Assembly: GCA_036502165.1 (NCBI GenBank)
Contig: DASXZC010000686.1
Coordinates: 1-19,476, forward strand
DNA length: 19,476 nt
Reading direction: 5' to 3'
From: F-183 sp036502165
GTDB lineage: Bacteria > Acidobacteriota > Terriglobia > Bryobacterales > Bryobacteraceae
Below the pieces are notes generated by a model. The model had not been told where the DNA came from, did no database searches, and saw only the letters and a list, made by a program, of their open reading frames with translations. This document shows, piece by piece, positions 1-7,635 of the stretch. A program made the position numbers and the translations under genes. Position 1 is the first letter of the stretch; each line of letters opens with the position of its first letter.

Positions 1-317
1 GTGGCATACGCGGTGTTATCATTCGTGTCCGACGCGCTCGCGAGCAGGGCGGCTTTGACTTGCGCGTAGGTGTAATAGCCGACGAGATTGGTGCTGCTTT
101 CACCGAGGCCCGAGGTCATCGTGGTGATGTCGAGATTGATGTGAATATTGTTGGCGAACAGCCCCGAGTATTCGTTGACGACGTAGTTGAAGGCGGCCTG
201 GTCGGCGGCGCTCACGCTCGGGTCAAATGTGAGATCGAAGACGATCCCTCCGGCGCATGCGGGTACGGCACCCGCGAGTGAGATCAGTAAGCCGGACAAG
301 AGCAGTTTGGTATTCAT
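1..317 (-). CDS. Secreted NF038122-like metalloprotease, N-terminal fragment (cut by left window edge)
   Basis: The frame runs from an ATG at 317 off the left edge, giving 105 residues. Residues 1-22 form a signal peptide (MNTKLLLSGLLISLAGAVPA, then CAG), so the protein should be exported. The mature start (IVFDLTFD, then an Ala/Asp-rich helix, NIHINLDI, a Gly/Ser turn, YYTYAQVKAALLASA and DTNDNTAYA) matches my memory of the N-terminus of NF038122 metalloproteases, which usually carry a downstream HExxH site and a C-terminal PEP-CTERM sorting signal. Both of those would lie outside the window, so the catalytic assignment is inferred from the N-terminus alone. A GAGG four bases before ATG can serve as ribosome binding site. 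The gene reads away from the permease at 448-1833 on the same strand, 130 bases downstream of its stop, so it may have its own promoter. Confidence 0.6.
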   Translation of the reverse strand, partial: MNTKLLLSGLLISLAGAVPACAGGIVFDLTFDPSVSAADQAAFNYVVNEYSGLFANNIHINLDITTMTSGLGESSTNLVGYYTYAQVKAALLASASDTNDNTAYA

Positions 318-349
318 TTCGCCTCGAAAGCGTTGATCGGCTTCGAGGG

Positions 350-366
350 TGTGTGTAGTTCACACA
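350..366. promoter_or_regulatory. Short inverted repeat upstream of the metalloprotease gene
   Basis: TGTGTG (350-355) and CACACA (361-366) form a perfect 6-base inverted repeat around a 5-base centre, 33 bases upstream of the ATG at 317. It could be an operator, but the arms are simple alternating bases and chance is a fair explanation. Confidence 0.2.
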
Positions 367-425
367 ATTATTCAAAATTGAGACTATATTATTCCTGTAC
401 TGGCACTATTGCTGGCGATGTACAG

Positions 426-460
426 TACTTTCGGATGGCGCTCGGGATTACGAAAGTAAT
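426..460 (-). terminator. Two overlapping hairpins at the 3' end of the permease gene
   Basis: TACTTTCG (426-433) and CGAAAGTA (451-458) are perfect 8-base inverted arms with a 17-base loop. The second arm also lies in a smaller hairpin, ATTAC-GAAA-GTAAT (447-460), which overlaps the stop codon of the permease at 448-450. The position suits 3'-end formation for the minus-strand transcript, but no U-run follows, so this is not a standard intrinsic terminator. Confidence 0.3.
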
Positions 461-1833
461 GTTCTCGACGTCCGCATGGCGATCACGTACGCTCCGGCGG
501 AGACGAGGAAGCCGACGAACCACGCGTAATCATAGAGCCAGCGCAGCGGAGGTACTACCGTGCCGAGAAGCGCGATCGCGATTCCTACGGCAAGTGCGGC
601 GACGGCGCGATAGTTGATGCCGGTCGAATATTCGTAGATGCCGTTGCGGCGATACAGATCGTCTACTTTCAAAGTCGCGTGGCGAACGAGGAAGTAATCG
701 GCGATCATGACGCCGGCGATTGGCCCGAGCAGTCCGGAATAGCCGATCAGCCAGCCGGTGACGTAGGATCCATAATCCGCGAGCAATTTCCACGGCATCA
801 TGAGGACTCCGATGACGCCCGTGATCATGCCTCCGGTGCGGAACGAAATGAGGCGCGGGTTGAGATTTGAGAAGTCGTTCGACGGCGAGACGACGTTAGC
901 GGCGACATTCGTGTTCAACGTCGCGACGATGATCGCGATGAGCGCGATGCCGGCGACCACGGGCTGGTTGAACTTCAGGACGAGGTCGACCGGCGACCAG
1001 ACTGCTGCTCCGAACAGCACGACCGAAGCGGAGGTGACGGCGACGCCGATGAACGAATAGAGCGTCATCGCCGCCGGCAATCCCAACGACTGGCCGATGA
1101 TCTGCGCGCGCTGCGAGGTCGCGTAGCGCGTAAAATCTGGAATATTCAATGCTACGGTGGCCCAAAATCCGACCATTGCGGTGAGTGATGGAACGAATAC
1201 TGCAATGAATTCCGATGTCGTTTTGAATTGGCTCGGCGTACTGAGGACCGGCCCGAAGCCGCCCGCCTTTCCGGTGATCCACCAGAGCAGCAGCAATCCG
1301 ACGCCGAGCATGAAGGGGGCTCCGATGCCTTCGAGGAACTTGATGGTATCGATGCCGCGCCAGATCACGAACATGTTCAGGGACCAGAACGCGAAGAAGC
1401 AGATCCACAGCGAGGCATCCGGCTTGGCGAGCGAAGGCGCGAGGATCTCGAGCATCGAATGGATCGCCTGGCCGCCGATCCACGCCTGAATTCCGAACCA
1501 TCCGCAGGCGACCAGGGCGCGCAGCACTGCGGGGAGGTTGGCTCCTTTGACTCCGAATGAAGCCCGCACCAGAACAGGGAAGGGGATTCCGTACTTCGTT
1601 CCGGCATGCGCATTGAGGACCATCGGAACCAGCACGATCAGATTCCCGAGCAGGATAGTGCCGATCGCCTGCCACCAGTTCATGCCTTTCTGAATCAGTC
1701 CTGAGGCGAGCATGTAAGTGGGGATGCAGACGCTCATGGCGACCCATAACGAGGCGTAATTATAAATTCCCCACGTGCGCCGCGCCAGGGGCACGGGCGC
1801 GAGGTCGTCGTTATAAAGACTCGGGTCGGTCAT
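448..1833 (-). CDS. NCS1-family nucleobase/hydantoin:cation symporter
   Basis: This is a 461-residue integral inner-membrane transporter of the NCS1 family (uracil, allantoin, cytosine, hydantoin; Mhp1 and PucI are relatives). It is expected to import a nucleobase or ureide with Na+ or H+. Family marks are visible: the N-terminal NDDLAPVP and RTWGIYNYASLW, the helix with GNLIVLVPM, NAHAGTKYGIPFPVLVRASFG around residues 74-94, and GWFGIQAWIGG around 110-120. About twelve hydrophobic segments fill the chain, the usual number, and the length is normal. The substrate cannot be read from sequence, and no purine or hydantoin catabolic gene lies next to it. ATG 1833 is chosen because the conserved N-terminus begins there. 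No Shine-Dalgarno sequence precedes it, but TACAAT lies eight bases upstream, which suggests a leaderless mRNA. The gene is divergent from 1921-2535. Confidence 0.88.
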   Translation of the reverse strand: MTDPSLYNDDLAPVPLARRTWGIYNYASLWVAMSVCIPTYMLASGLIQKGMNWWQAIGTILLGNLIVLVPMVLNAHAGTKYGIPFPVLVRASFGVKGANLPAVLRALVACGWFGIQAWIGGQAIHSMLEILAPSLAKPDASLWICFFAFWSLNMFVIWRGIDTIKFLEGIGAPFMLGVGLLLLWWITGKAGGFGPVLSTPSQFKTTSEFIAVFVPSLTAMVGFWATVALNIPDFTRYATSQRAQIIGQSLGLPAAMTLYSFIGVAVTSASVVLFGAAVWSPVDLVLKFNQPVVAGIALIAIIVATLNTNVAANVVSPSNDFSNLNPRLISFRTGGMITGVIGVLMMPWKLLADYGSYVTGWLIGYSGLLGPIAGVMIADYFLVRHATLKVDDLYRRNGIYEYSTGINYRAVAALAVGIAIALLGTVVPPLRWLYDYAWFVGFLVSAGAYVIAMRTSRTLLS

Positions 1834-1841
1834 GGCAGTTT

Positions 1842-1847
1842 ATTGTA
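1842..1847 (-). promoter_or_regulatory. -10-like TACAAT, likely leaderless promoter of the NCS1 permease
   Basis: TACAAT on the minus strand is separated from ATG 1833 by eight bases. No purine-rich ribosome binding site lies in between and there is no good -35 at 16-18 bases. Transcription would start at or within a base or two of the ATG. Confidence 0.4.
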
Positions 1848-1920
1848 AGATACCCTAGCAGTTGAGGGCCATCCAATTGCGCAGGGGGGCGGACTGGAAG
1901 GTTGGAAAGAGGAGGAGCAA

Positions 1921-2535
1921 ATGATTTTAAGAGGCTTGTGTGCGGCGGCAGCTTTGCTGACGCTGGGAACCGGTATGCTCGCGGCGCAGGAATTGCGTAT
2001 CGCGAAGGCATTGTACGGTCATGACAACCGCTGGATGGACGTCACGGAGCAGTTGCGCCGTGCCGAACGGGGCGAACGGCTCGATATCGTCGTCTCGAAT
2101 CAATTTTTCGGATCGGATCCGGCGCCGGCCAATCCGAAAACTCTGCGGATCGAATACTACGTGAATGGGCGATTCGTACGCGAAGAGGTTCCCGAAAATG
2201 CGCGCCTGTTTTTGCCCCACGGTGAACGGCGGCCGGGGAACGGTGGGGCGTACGAGGCACCTCCTCCTCCGCCTCCTCCGCCGGCTGAGGAAATGCGGGG
2301 CGGCCTGAGGATCATCTATGCCGGCTATGGAGCGCGGAATCGGTTCAGCGACGTGACCCGGATTCTGCGGAACTTGCGATCCCCGGATGGATCTTTGCAC
2401 ATCAAGGTGAACAATACCAATATGGGCGGCGATCCTTTCATTGGGGCTGACAAGATCCTGCGGATCGACTTCGAGATCCAAGGGCGGAAGATGCACCGGG
2501 AATTGAGGGAAGGCGACTTCCTCAACCTACCCTAA
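1921..2535 (+). CDS. Exported protein with two DUF3395-like repeats joined by a polyproline linker
   Basis: The 204-residue product has a signal peptide (residues 1-22, ending near LAAQE) and then the same roughly 75-residue unit twice, at about 25-99 and 128-204. Each unit starts with an Ile/Ala-rich strand and a YG motif, then D-V-T, a strand V-(S/N)-N, the turn (G/S)DP, K-x-L-R-I and a final (F/L)-x-LP. This pattern resembles DUF3395, known from the C-terminus of DnaJC11 and from small bacterial secreted proteins with no established function. The units are linked by an acidic/proline stretch with eight consecutive prolines (about 114-121). The start is firm: GGAGG lies five bases before ATG 1921, one of the best ribosome binding sites in the window. 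The protein probably acts in the periplasm or outside the cell. The domain name rests on pattern memory. Confidence 0.68.
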   Translation: MILRGLCAAAALLTLGTGMLAAQELRIAKALYGHDNRWMDVTEQLRRAERGERLDIVVSNQFFGSDPAPANPKTLRIEYYVNGRFVREEVPENARLFLPHGERRPGNGGAYEAPPPPPPPPAEEMRGGLRIIYAGYGARNRFSDVTRILRNLRSPDGSLHIKVNNTNMGGDPFIGADKILRIDFEIQGRKMHRELREGDFLNLP

Positions 2536-2541
2536 ACCTAC

Positions 2542-2574
2542 TATGGACCTGCCGGTTCGCCGGCAGGTATCATA
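2542..2574. terminator. Strong UUCG-loop hairpin between the DUF3395 gene and the MFS gene
   Basis: ACCTGCCGG (2547-2555), TTCG (2556-2559) and CCGGCAGGT (2560-2568) form a perfect 9-bp stem with a UUCG tetraloop. The outer TATG (2542-2545) and CATA (2571-2574) add four pairs across a small bulge. It starts seven bases after the stop of 1921-2535 and ends nine bases before ATG 2583. No U-run follows, so it may stabilise a 3' end, act as a Rho-type or attenuating hairpin, or control initiation at 2583. Confidence 0.5.
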
Positions 2575-2582
2575 ACGGGGCC

Positions 2583-3809
2583 ATGACGCTACTCTCACGC
2601 GTGAACCGGCCCGAATCCGCCGCCGGTTGGCGGGTGGTGCTGGCGGCTTATTTCGGCGTCATGGTGAGCTTCAGCTCGCTGCTCGTTTTCACGTTCAGTA
2701 TTTTCGTGAAACCGCTCAGCGTGTCCTTCGGCTGGAGCCGCGAGTCGATTTCCGCGGCATTCGGATTTGCCGCGATCACGGTGGCGCTCGTATCGCCTGG
2801 ATTGGGGTACTTGCTCGACCGGTTTGGTCCGCGGCGAATCATTCTCCCGTGCATGGCCGTGTTCGGCGTGGCGTTTGCGTCGCTTGGACTTCTGACGGGC
2901 AGCTTGATCCGTTTGTACGCGACGTTCGTCGTGTTGGGTGCGGTCGGAAACGCCACCACGCAGATGGGATATTCGCGAGCCGTGTCCACATGGTTCGACG
3001 AGCGGCGCGGGTTGGCCTTCGCACTGGTGATGGCGGGAGTCGGCACCGGGGCGATGGTCCTGCCTCCGTTGGCGCAAGCGCTGATCGACAGTTATGGATG
3101 GAACGTCGCGTACTTCGCTCTGGGCGGGTTAGTGCTGCTCTTCGGCATTCCGCTGACGGCGTTGTTCGTCCGAGAACGTCCGCAGGCGGCGGGCCTCGAT
3201 CCCACGGCCGTGGCGCCTCCGCTCGATGGAGTGAGCGTGGGCGAAGGCGTCCGGTCGAAGGCATTCTGGATCATCGTCGGAACGCTGTTCTTAGGCTCGA
3301 TGAGCGTCAACGGAGCAGTGACGCACTTATCGCCGTTGCTGACCGATCGCGGATTGACGGCAGGATCCGCTGCGATAGCCGCGTCGCTTCTGGGCCTTGC
3401 GAGCTTCTGCGGAAGATTGGTGACGGGATTTCTGCTCGACCGCTTCTTCGCTCCCCGAGTGGGCTTCTGGACTCTGGGCGCTACTGCGGTGGGAATCCTG
3501 ATGTTGGCTACGGCGGCCACTCCTGTTTCAGCGATCTGCTCGGCAGTCCTGATCGGATTCGGATTGGGCGGCGAGGCGGACATCACTCCGTATCTGCTGA
3601 CGCGATACTTCGGCCTGCGTTCGTTCTCAACGCTTTACGGATTCACTTGGACGGCGTATGCGATGGCAGGAGCGATTGGTCCGGTGGTGATGGGCAAAGC
3701 GTTCGATGCTACCGGATCGTACGTGAAGCTGTTGGCGGTGCTTTCAGGCGCCACGTTCGTGGCGGCGGCGCTATATTTGTTGCTGCCGCGGAAGTTTGGT
3801 TCGCTATGA
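2583..3809 (+). CDS. Major facilitator superfamily transporter (12-helix, monocarboxylate/oxalate-antiporter type)
   Basis: The 408-residue protein has twelve hydrophobic segments and a central hydrophilic stretch (about 195-220), typical of MFS carriers. Residues around 60-90 contain the first intracellular loop motif in the form G-Y-L-L-D-R-F-G-P-R-R, and a matching G-F-L-L-D-R-F follows the seventh or eighth helix, the pseudo-twofold repeat of the fold. The early FSIFVKPLSVSFGWSRESIS and the later STWFDERRGLA resemble monocarboxylate-type and OFA-type MFS proteins, whose substrates are usually organic acids; the substrate here is unknown. Its stop overlaps the start of the 57-residue gene at 3806, which indicates translational coupling. 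ATG 2583 lacks a clear Shine-Dalgarno and sits just after a strong hairpin. Confidence 0.85.
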   Translation: MTLLSRVNRPESAAGWRVVLAAYFGVMVSFSSLLVFTFSIFVKPLSVSFGWSRESISAAFGFAAITVALVSPGLGYLLDRFGPRRIILPCMAVFGVAFASLGLLTGSLIRLYATFVVLGAVGNATTQMGYSRAVSTWFDERRGLAFALVMAGVGTGAMVLPPLAQALIDSYGWNVAYFALGGLVLLFGIPLTALFVRERPQAAGLDPTAVAPPLDGVSVGEGVRSKAFWIIVGTLFLGSMSVNGAVTHLSPLLTDRGLTAGSAAIAASLLGLASFCGRLVTGFLLDRFFAPRVGFWTLGATAVGILMLATAATPVSAICSAVLIGFGLGGEADITPYLLTRYFGLRSFSTLYGFTWTAYAMAGAIGPVVMGKAFDATGSYVKLLAVLSGATFVAAALYLLLPRKFGSL

Positions 3810-3979
3810 GAAAGAACAAAGTATCACAGCCATTGCAGATCGACAAGCCCAAGAAAGTCGCCATGGCTGAAGACTACTTCCGCGAACGGGCGGAGCGGGC
3901 CGATCCGAAGAAACTGGCCGCGGTGCTGAAGAAGGCGGGACGTGGGAAAGCTCCTATCGCTGGGGATGAAATCAGCTAG
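3806..3979 (+). CDS. Small basic hypothetical protein (57 aa), translationally coupled to the MFS gene
   Basis: ATG 3806 overlaps the MFS stop codon (ATGA), a classic coupling arrangement, and the frame encodes 57 residues. The product is highly charged: a basic N-terminus (MRKNK), then an amphipathic helix (AEDYFRERAERADPKKLAAVLKKAG) and a short tail, GKAPIAGDEIS. There is no signal peptide, membrane segment or cysteine. I do not recognise a family; the helix and tail recall small cytosolic proteins of unknown role. Its TAG stop lies on a CTAG palindrome shared with the stop of the convergent flavoprotein gene, so the two frames overlap by four bases at 3976-3979. The coding nature is supported by the overlap with the upstream gene and by its plausible amino-acid composition, but not proven. 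Confidence 0.6.
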   Translation: MRKNKVSQPLQIDKPKKVAMAEDYFRERAERADPKKLAAVLKKAGRGKAPIAGDEIS

Positions 3980-6900
3980 TTCGCCGGCATGTCGAGACGC
4001 TTCAGGCAACGGGCGATCCAGAGCTTCGTCAATTTCTCTTGTACACCGTTCTGTGACAAACGGCTGCGGAGATTCGCGAAGTCCACTTGATCGAGCGATT
4101 GGTCCTGGTTCGCGCAACTGAATACGACCGTTTCCTCTCCCGTTTGCGGATTCTTGTGGACCTGCAAACATTGCGCGCAGATCTCTTTCATCATGCATTG
4201 CATGGGGGAGTTGATCGAGCCGATCGCGCGGTGTTCCTTCTTCAAATACGGCGCAAGGATCGTGTGGCGGGCGCGGGCGACGGCGTGCATCATTCCGTCG
4301 GATCCGATGGCGATGATGCGGTCCACTTGATTCAACGGGATTTCGGGATCGTCGAGATCGCCTCGGGCGTAGGCGGCGATCGCTTCCACGATGTTCGCGA
4401 CGATTGACCGGTCTTGCGTGCGATTGGGAGTGAAGCCGGGGGCCTCGTCGCAGCACCAGATGATTACGTCCGCGGCTTTTTCGATTTCTTCAACTTTATA
4501 GCGGTCAATCAGTTTCTTATATCCGGCAACGTAAATAACTCGTGAACCATTTTCGCGGAATTTCTGGCCGATGGAGAATAGAACTGCGTTGCCGAGTCCG
4601 CCGCCGACCAGTAGAACGGTTTCCTTGTGCGGAGTCTCGGTCGGCTCACCAGTGGGACCCATGAGGATGACCGGCTCGCCCGGCTTCAGATGCGCGCACA
4701 GGCTCGAGGATCCGCCCATTTCGAGGACGATGGTCGATAACAGACCTTCCGCCCACTCGACGGATGCGCCGGTGAGGGCGAGGCCTTCCATCGCGAGCTT
4801 CGTCCCATCCGAACGGGGCGCGAGCGACTCGTAATTCTGCAGGCGATAGAACTGGCCCGGACGGAATTCGCGAGCGGCAAGCGGCGCTCGAACTACGATT
4901 TCCACGATATTCGGCGTCAGACGGATCACGTCGTGGACCACCGCACGCAGGTCGCGATTCAGCATCGCGAAGAGCTCCTCAGGCGATGGTGCGCTGGGCG
5001 TCAGGCGCGACAACATGCGCGACACAACGGGGTAGCCTTGCTTGGCGCTGCCCATTGCTTTCACCACGTTGCCGGCGAACGAAGGATGCAGATCGCCGAA
5101 GAAGCTCATCGACTTGCCATCTTTGCGCAAGGACATCAGGACGCGCGGCGTCGAAGGCTTGGCGACCCGCTCTGGCTTGACGGCGTTGCCGTCCTCGTCG
5201 ATGGCCTGGAAATATTTGCCATCGAGGATGATGTCCGCACCTTCCTCGCGGGCGAGCACAGTGTTGGGCTGCGTTCCGGCGGCGACCAGGATTGAGCGCG
5301 CCGGAAGAGTGACTTCGCCGCAGGCTGGACCTTTCAGACGGATCGCTGCGGCGTGGCCGTATTTGTCGGTCTCGACTTCGACCGGCGAGAGATTCTCGGC
5401 GAAGCGGATGCCTTCCTCGAGAGCCTTCGCGACCTCCTCATGATTGAGCGTGTAGCTGGGCGAATCGATGAGGCGGCGGCGATAGGCGATGGTGACTCCG
5501 CCCCAGGAGTTGATCAAGTCGATCAGGCGAGGCTCGCGATTCTCGCGCGCGGCGGCGTCGCGTTCGGCGTGGACGGCGCGGCCGTGGGCGATGAATTCGT
5601 CGGCGGTTGCGTTCTCCTCGTCCGACCAAAACTTTCGCAGTTCGGCTGCGCCTTGCTCAGCGGCTAGCGTGTCGTAGCGGTCGAGGAACTTCTCGACCTG
5701 GACGATGTAGTAGGCCAGCGATTCGGTGGCTGTGTCGATGGCGGTGAGTCCTCCACCGATGACGACGACCGGCAGGCGGAGTTGCAGGTTCGCGACCGAG
5801 TCCGCCTTGGCGGCTCCGGTGAGTTGCAGGGCCATCAGGAAATCGGAGGCCTGGCGGACGCCGCGGACGAGTCCGTTCTTCATCGGAACGACGGTGGGGC
5901 GGCCGGCGCCCATGCACAAAGCTACGTGATCGAAGCCCATCTGGTAGGCGTTTTCGACGGTGATGGTGCCGCCGAACCGGACGCCGCCGTACATCGAGAA
6001 TTCCGCGCGGCGCTCGACGAGCAGGCGCTCGAGCTTCAAATAATTCTTGTTCCAGCGGACGGTGATGCCGTATTCAGCGACGCCTCCGAAGCCGGCCATG
6101 ACGCGATCGCCGAGGGGCTCGAAGAGATCCTCAACGTGGCGCACGGGCTCGAACGGCACGCGATTTCCGAGTGCGTCGACGCCGGATACTTTCGGATCGA
6201 GGGGCTCGATCTTGAGTCCGTCGACGGCGGCGACCGTGTGGCCGTCGTTCATCAGATGATGCGCGAGTGTGACGCCGGCGGGACCGAGTCCGACGATTAG
6301 AACCTTGTAGCCGGTCGCGGCTTTGGGAACGGGACGATCGAAATTCAGCGGATTCCAGCGCGTGAGCAGGCTGTAAATCTCGAATCCCCAGGGAAGGGCG
6401 AGAACGTCCTTCAGGGATCGGGTTTCGACCTGCGGGATGTCGACGGGCTCCTGCTTTTGGAAGATGCAGGCCTTCATGCAGTCGTTGCAGATACGGTGTC
6501 CGGTCCCTGCGGCCATCGGGTTGTCGATGGTGACGATGGCGAGCGCGCCGACAGTATAGCCATCCTCCTTGACGGTGTTCATCTCGGAGATTTTTTCGTC
6601 CAGCGGGCAGCCGTTCAGGGTGACGCCGAAGGGGCTCTTCTTGTACTCGCCGGACTTCTCTTTGAAGCCCGTGGAGCAGGAATCCTTACCCTGGTTGTGG
6701 CACTTGATGCAGTAATGGGCCTGGTCGAGGGCGTGCGCGAGGTCCATGCCGTGGTCGGTAAGGGCGAAGCCGTCGCGGTGGCGCCATTGATCGGCCGTGA
6801 AGGTCGCGGCCTCGGTGTGGTGAAACTGGATCGACGACAGCGGGACTAAGTGCATTGGGTCGATCTTGTGAGGCGTGCGGAACAAAATTCCCGCGCGGTG

Positions 6901-7470
6901 GCGCTTGTGTCCTGCATCGCTGAGGACCGACCATTGCGCGTAGCGGATCGCCAGGTGGATTTCGGCGGCGTGCTCCGGCTCGGCGGCGAGCCAAGCTGTA
7001 ACGCGGTCGGCGAACAGGGCCTCGGAGAAAGGGTGGCCACCGAAATGGAACTCTACGAGTTCGGCTTCGAGCGCGGGGCCGTCGATCTTCTCGGCATCCT
7101 CTTTTTTCGCACCGGTCAGAGCGCGCTTTTGGACGAATTTGCGCTTGGCGTTGAGCAGAGGAGCGAGGGAGTTGTGCTCCGACTGCAGGGCTTCGATCTC
7201 GTCCGAGATGCCGAAGAGTTCCCCAATGAAATCCTCGAGATGGGGGGCGAGAGCGATGATCAATTCCGAACCCTGCTTGGGCGCGAGAGCCGCCGGATTG
7301 ATACGGGCAGCGACGAGGCGTTCGGCGAGCTGGCTGTCTGACCCGCGCAGGCTCTCGATAAATTTCGAGTCGATGCGGAGGAGTCCGGCGCGGCGGTACA
7401 GATCCGCGAATTCGAAGCCAAAACGGAGATCGAGGGCACGACTGGACAAGGGCTGAGTACTTACTGGCAT
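3976..7470 (-). CDS. Fused NfnB/GltD-like and NfnA/PyrK-like iron-sulfur flavoprotein oxidoreductase
   Basis: The product is a 1164-residue cytoplasmic redox enzyme with no signal peptide. Residues 1-250 are a helical domain I do not recognise. Residues 254-335 carry cysteines at 254, 257, 265, 288, 328, 331 and 335, like the two-[4Fe-4S] N-terminal domain of GltD/NfnB proteins. A GltD-type FAD/NAD(P)H unit follows, with dinucleotide motifs GLGPAG (394-399) and GGG (572-574) and an AAGTQPN segment near 730. Residues 840-1120 resemble PyrK/NfnA: flavin region with PGQF near 871, nucleotide-binding GGGLGN (956-961), and a cysteine cluster at 1092, 1098, 1101 and 1119 for [2Fe-2S]. Electron transfer between NAD(P)H and a low-potential carrier, possibly with bifurcation, is inferred from NfnAB. 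The frame is open upstream to 7626, but ATG 7470 fits the composition better. It is convergent with the 57-aa gene. Confidence 0.8.
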   Translation of the reverse strand: MPVSTQPLSSRALDLRFGFEFADLYRRAGLLRIDSKFIESLRGSDSQLAERLVAARINPAALAPKQGSELIIALAPHLEDFIGELFGISDEIEALQSEHNSLAPLLNAKRKFVQKRALTGAKKEDAEKIDGPALEAELVEFHFGGHPFSEALFADRVTAWLAAEPEHAAEIHLAIRYAQWSVLSDAGHKRHRAGILFRTPHKIDPMHLVPLSSIQFHHTEAATFTADQWRHRDGFALTDHGMDLAHALDQAHYCIKCHNQGKDSCSTGFKEKSGEYKKSPFGVTLNGCPLDEKISEMNTVKEDGYTVGALAIVTIDNPMAAGTGHRICNDCMKACIFQKQEPVDIPQVETRSLKDVLALPWGFEIYSLLTRWNPLNFDRPVPKAATGYKVLIVGLGPAGVTLAHHLMNDGHTVAAVDGLKIEPLDPKVSGVDALGNRVPFEPVRHVEDLFEPLGDRVMAGFGGVAEYGITVRWNKNYLKLERLLVERRAEFSMYGGVRFGGTITVENAYQMGFDHVALCMGAGRPTVVPMKNGLVRGVRQASDFLMALQLTGAAKADSVANLQLRLPVVVIGGGLTAIDTATESLAYYIVQVEKFLDRYDTLAAEQGAAELRKFWSDEENATADEFIAHGRAVHAERDAAARENREPRLIDLINSWGGVTIAYRRRLIDSPSYTLNHEEVAKALEEGIRFAENLSPVEVETDKYGHAAAIRLKGPACGEVTLPARSILVAAGTQPNTVLAREEGADIILDGKYFQAIDEDGNAVKPERVAKPSTPRVLMSLRKDGKSMSFFGDLHPSFAGNVVKAMGSAKQGYPVVSRMLSRLTPSAPSPEELFAMLNRDLRAVVHDVIRLTPNIVEIVVRAPLAAREFRPGQFYRLQNYESLAPRSDGTKLAMEGLALTGASVEWAEGLLSTIVLEMGGSSSLCAHLKPGEPVILMGPTGEPTETPHKETVLLVGGGLGNAVLFSIGQKFRENGSRVIYVAGYKKLIDRYKVEEIEKAADVIIWCCDEAPGFTPNRTQDRSIVANIVEAIAAYARGDLDDPEIPLNQVDRIIAIGSDGMMHAVARARHTILAPYLKKEHRAIGSINSPMQCMMKEICAQCLQVHKNPQTGEETVVFSCANQDQSLDQVDFANLRSRLSQNGVQEKLTKLWIARCLKRLDMPAN

Positions 7471-7623
7471 GTAGGTTGTTGCGCGGGGGAAAACGCCTAA
7501 AAGACCAGTGTAGCAAGCGTGTCGAACGGGAGTGTAGCGGATATCCCTGGGGTGAGCGCACTCCCTCCGAAAGAGCGGCGCGGGTACTCCGAATGACCCG
7601 GCGCGGCGGGGAGCCTTTGCCCT

Positions 7624-7629
7624 CATAAT
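7624..7629 (+). promoter_or_regulatory. -10-like CATAAT, possible leaderless promoter of 7636-8073
   Basis: CATAAT lies six bases before ATG 7636 and no Shine-Dalgarno sequence is present. No -35 is evident. The 165 bases between this gene and the divergent flavoprotein start at 7470 hold no other structure I can support. Confidence 0.35.
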
Positions 7630-7635
7630 CGTGGC

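Noticed and set aside
896..1747. 283-codon minus-strand frame inside the permease
   Set aside because: The translation is rich in Arg, His and Pro and has no membrane segments, while the overlapping NCS1 frame is well supported.
2627..3979. Long plus-strand frame over the MFS gene
   Set aside because: Only its last 57 codons (from 3806) look like protein. The rest is Arg-rich and out of frame with the clear transporter.
7471..7626. N-terminal extension of the flavoprotein by 52 codons
   Set aside because: The extra residues are Arg/Pro/Cys-rich and look like non-coding sequence; ATG 7470 is the better start, although no good ribosome binding site was seen.
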